From contig JAUWLN010000099.1 in NCBI GenBank assembly GCA_030613665.1, forward strand, positions 1 through 6,325: DNA of 6,325 nucleotides, in the 5' to 3' direction. Positions 4,184 to 6,325 of this stretch are shown piece after piece. Within the stretch, counting starts at the first letter, position 1, and every line of letters starts with the position of its first letter. The notes below the pieces were generated by a model. The model was not told the DNA's origin. It did no database searches and saw nothing but the letters and a program-made list of their open reading frames with translations. This stretch comes from Dehalococcoidia bacterium (GTDB taxonomy: Bacteria > Chloroflexota > Dehalococcoidia > Dehalococcoidales > RBG-16-60-22). The position numbers and the translations under genes are program-made.

Positions 4184-5083
4184 ATGAAGTTCAATAAAAA
4201 AATGCCGACCAAAATAATCAGTATTTTTTTCGCGCTGCTTATAGGCACCAGCTTGGTGATGGGAGCCGCAGGCTGCGCCAAGCCCAGCGGGGCAGCGCCG
4301 CTGGAACCCAAGCAGAGAGTGAGGGTGGCGACCACTACCAGTCTTTATGACACCGGTCTCTGGGGGTATCTGGAGCCGATGTTCGAGGAGCAGTACGGTG
4401 TGGAACTGGATGTCATGTACGCCGGCACCGGCAAGGCGCTGGAGTACGGCCAGAGAGGTGATGTGGATATAATCACCGTCCATTCAAAGGCACGCGAGGA
4501 GGCGTTTGTCGCCGAGGGTTACGGGATGGAGCGAGTGCCCTTTGCCTACAACTACTTTCTCATTGTCGGCCCGCCCGGCGACCCGGCCGGTATCAAGGGC
4601 ATGCTCCCGGAAGAGGCCTGCAAGAAGCTGATGGACAGTGGGAGCAGCAGCTTTGTCTCCCGCGGTGATGACTCCGGCACTCATTCCAAGGAAAAGAGCA
4701 TCTGGCAGAAGGCGGGTTACGAGTATGAGGCGGTTCAGCAGGCGGGCACCTGGTACATCGAGGCGGGGACCGGCATGGGGCCAACGCTGATGATGGCCAG
4801 TGAAAAACAGGGCTATACCCTGACTGACATGGGTACCTACCTGGCTTACAAGGGCAAACTGGAACTCGTGCCCATCGTGGACAAGGGTGATATACTGCTC
4901 AATGTCTATTCTGCCATTGCGGTAAACCCGGAGAGCGCCCCCAAGACCAAAATTGACATGGCCAATAACCTGATAGGCTTTCTTATTTCTGCTGAGATAC
5001 AGGAGCTTATCGGCGAGTATGGCGTTGGTGAGTACGGCATGCAGCTCTTCATTCCCTGCGCTGGCGCCGAGCCAACTAAATAA
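4184..5083 (+). CDS. tupA: Tungstate ABC transporter, substrate-binding lipoprotein TupA
   Basis: This is the extracytoplasmic receptor that captures tungstate with high affinity and delivers it to TupBC. The 299-residue product starts with a basic N-terminus (KFNKK), a hydrophobic stretch at about 10-29 and Cys31 after GAAG. This reads as a lipoprotein signal with an unusual -3 Ala in place of Leu, so anchoring through lipidated Cys31 is likely but not certain. The mature part begins VRVATTTSLYDTGL; the TTTS at 50-53 is the TupA hallmark of the oxyanion site. GTGKALEYGQRGDVDI follows at 81-96, SRGDDSGTHSKEK at 159-171 (its Arg160 is a likely tungstate ligand by analogy with studied TupA proteins) and YTLTDMGTY at 211-219. 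ModA and WtpA differ in these motifs. The start is supported by SD GAAAGGTG 7 nt upstream. tupB follows after 33 nt. The riboswitch upstream probably controls expression. Confidence 0.93.
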   Translation: MKFNKKMPTKIISIFFALLIGTSLVMGAAGCAKPSGAAPLEPKQRVRVATTTSLYDTGLWGYLEPMFEEQYGVELDVMYAGTGKALEYGQRGDVDIITVHSKAREEAFVAEGYGMERVPFAYNYFLIVGPPGDPAGIKGMLPEEACKKLMDSGSSSFVSRGDDSGTHSKEKSIWQKAGYEYEAVQQAGTWYIEAGTGMGPTLMMASEKQGYTLTDMGTYLAYKGKLELVPIVDKGDILLNVYSAIAVNPESAPKTKIDMANNLIGFLISAEIQELIGEYGVGEYGMQLFIPCAGAEPTK

Positions 5084-5116
5084 AAATAGACGTGTCAGGT
5101 AACAGGACCAGGTCCG

Positions 5117-5803
5117 ATGACTGAACTATGGAATGGCCTGATAAAGGCCGTGGAATTTATCGTCACTCTTGACCCGGAGGTGATAGAGATAGCGGGGAGG
5201 TCGCTGAGCATCTCGGTGACCTCCGCTATCCTCGCCTCGCTAATCTGCGTGCCTCTGGCCAGTCTCATCCATTTCCACCAGTTCCGCGGTAAAAGATTTC
5301 TCATCAGCCTGATACAGACTTTCTACAGCGTACCCACCGTCGCTATCGGTCTATTTGTCTTCGTGTTCATTTCACGGGCGGGGCCACTGGGCTGGCTCGG
5401 CCTGCTTTTCTCCCCGGCCGCCATAGTAATCGGGCAGATGTTGCTGTTAACGCCAATACTGCTCGGGCTTACCATCTCCGCTCTCCGAGGGGTGGACCGG
5501 AGCATCATTGATACCGCGCGGTCGCTGGGGGCCAGCGGCTTTCAAGCGGCGATTGTGATTCTTCGTGAAGCCAGGTTCGCGGTTATGGCGGCAGTTATCA
5601 TGGGTTTTGGCCGGGCTATCTCCGAGGTGGGTATATCTCTAATGGTGGGCGGCAATATACGCGGTTTCACCCGCGTCATCACCACCGCCATTTCCCTGGA
5701 AACATCCAAGGGAGACCTTGAGCTATCAATAGCACTGGGCATTATCCTGATTTCGATTGCCCTTATCATCAATATCATCCTGAATCGAGTGCAGCAGAGG
5801 TGA
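5117..5803 (+). CDS. tupB: Tungstate ABC transporter permease TupB
   Basis: The product is 228 residues with about five to six hydrophobic segments (roughly 29-52, 62-86, 100-122, 152-175 and 204-223). It would form the inner-membrane channel as a homodimer. The EAA-type cytoplasmic loop that docks the ATPase is at about 132-171: DTARSLGASGFQAA, then LREARFAV, then GFGRAISEVG. The last segment (FGRAISEVGISLMVGGNIRG) is typical of TupB and distinguishes it from ModB, whose loop reads more like FARALGEFG. The ATG at 5117 is preceded by AGG (5110-5112) inside an interrupted palindrome GGACC-A-GGTCC (5105-5115). The stop overlaps the likely SD of tupC, so the two are probably translationally coupled. 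Position between tupA and tupC confirms the assignment. Confidence 0.92.
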   Translation: MTELWNGLIKAVEFIVTLDPEVIEIAGRSLSISVTSAILASLICVPLASLIHFHQFRGKRFLISLIQTFYSVPTVAIGLFVFVFISRAGPLGWLGLLFSPAAIVIGQMLLLTPILLGLTISALRGVDRSIIDTARSLGASGFQAAIVILREARFAVMAAVIMGFGRAISEVGISLMVGGNIRGFTRVITTAISLETSKGDLELSIALGIILISIALIINIILNRVQQR

Positions 5804-5805
5804 CC

Positions 5806-6325
5806 ATGGCGTTTATCGAGACGATAAATTTGTGCCAGCGATATGGTGAGCAGGGTATCCTGAATAATATCAGCCTCAGCATCGAGCGGGGAGAGGTGTT
5901 TGCTTTGATAGGGCCTACCGGCGCCGGCAAGACGACGCTGCTGCGCCTGATAGACCTGCTCGATGAGCCTGCATCCGGGAAAATATACTTCGATGGGGTG
6001 GATACCGCAGAGTCGCCTGCAGTGCGACTCGCCATACGCCGCCGTATGGCGTTTGTCCTGCAGAAGCCGGTGGTCTTCAACCTGAGTGTCTATGATAATA
6101 TTGCCTGTGCCTTGAGGTGGCGGGGATTCAGGGGACACAGGCTGCAGGAAAAGGTGAATAAGATTATAGACGTCGTGGGCCTGTCTGATTATCATAACCG
6201 GAATGCCAGGCAACTTTCCGGTGGAGAGATACAGCGGGTAGCCATCGCCCGGGCGCGCGTCATTGAGCCGGAAGTTCTGCTGATGGATGAGCCGACGGCT
6301 AATCTCGACCCGCTTTCCGCAGCCC
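5806..6325 (+). CDS. tupC: Tungstate ABC transporter ATP-binding protein TupC (3' end cut by window edge)
   Basis: Translation from ATG 5806 gives 173 residues open to the last base, so the C-terminal part lies beyond the edge. All the core ABC ATPase motifs are present: Walker A GPTGAGKT (36-43), Q-loop Gln86 (VLQKP), signature LSGGE (137-141), Walker B VLLMDEP (157-163) and D-loop ANLD (165-168). The H-loop histidine would follow outside the window. VLQKPVVFNLSVYDNIACALRWRG is typical of TupC/ModC-like anion importers, and synteny with tupA and tupB decides for tungstate. The start lies 2 nt after the tupB stop, with GAGGTG (5797-5802) spanning that stop as SD. A molybdate-type C-terminal regulatory (MOP) domain, if present, cannot be seen here. 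Confidence 0.92.
   Translation, partial: MAFIETINLCQRYGEQGILNNISLSIERGEVFALIGPTGAGKTTLLRLIDLLDEPASGKIYFDGVDTAESPAVRLAIRRRMAFVLQKPVVFNLSVYDNIACALRWRGFRGHRLQEKVNKIIDVVGLSDYHNRNARQLSGGEIQRVAIARARVIEPEVLLMDEPTANLDPLSAA

Noticed and set aside
4100..4483. Minus-strand frame of 127 codons
   Set aside because: Antisense to the tupA start and leader, no convincing SD or family features.
5542..6213. Minus-strand frame of 223 codons
   Set aside because: Antisense to tupB and tupC, whose motifs are complete; translation looks random.
1..6325. CRISPR arrays, tRNA/rRNA genes, insertion sequences, toxin-antitoxin or phage genes
   Set aside because: I looked for repeats, cloverleaf-like segments and mobile-element proteins on both strands and saw none.

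Overview
The window is 6.3 kb of bacterial chromosome, moderately GC-rich by eye. It holds two gene sets that face away from each other across a 490-bp control region (3694-4183). The gene content fits an anaerobe: a tungstate ABC importer behind a molybdenum/tungsten-cofactor-type riboswitch, next to acyl-CoA beta-oxidation genes. Shine-Dalgarno (SD) sites are of AGGAG type and TupA is a predicted lipoprotein. Dehalococcoidia-like Chloroflexota, Clostridia or Desulfobacterota would all fit. The sequence alone does not settle the lineage.

Left arm, minus strand, read from 3693 down to 1: enoyl-CoA hydratase (crotonase), 3-hydroxyacyl/3-hydroxybutyryl-CoA dehydrogenase, a PhbB/FabG-like short-chain dehydrogenase, a CorA-family divalent-cation channel, and the start of a YhhQ-type queuosine-precursor transporter cut by the window edge. 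Gaps are 20, 39, 63 and 1 nt, so this is probably one transcription unit. It starts at a near-consensus promoter (TTGACG-17-TAAAAT) and has a structured leader of about 140 nt. A possible internal promoter and an SD-masking hairpin precede corA. The first three enzymes interconvert enoyl-, 3-hydroxy- and 3-oxoacyl-CoA thioesters. The last two genes are membrane transporters with no obvious metabolic link to them.

Right arm, plus strand: tupA (tungstate-binding lipoprotein), tupB (permease) and tupC (ATPase, cut by the right edge), read from an extended -10 promoter (TTGCAG-18-TATAAT). The leader of about 258 nt contains an RNA that I recognise as the Moco/Tuco riboswitch class. It has a closing stem, a hairpin carrying a near-canonical 11-nt tetraloop receptor, and an 8-bp stem capped by a GAAA loop. 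A transporter set by cofactor level would match tungstate uptake to demand for tungsten enzymes.

The most unusual feature lies between the aptamer and tupA. The 3' strand of the aptamer's closing stem is itself a strong SD, 8 nt before a TTG-initiated 37-codon ORF (4050-4163). That small ORF contains one arm of a perfect 7-bp inverted repeat whose other arm overlaps the tupA SD. This suggests a relay: the riboswitch gates translation of the small ORF, and ribosomes on the small ORF open the tupA ribosome site. The pairings are visible in the sequence; the mechanism is inference.
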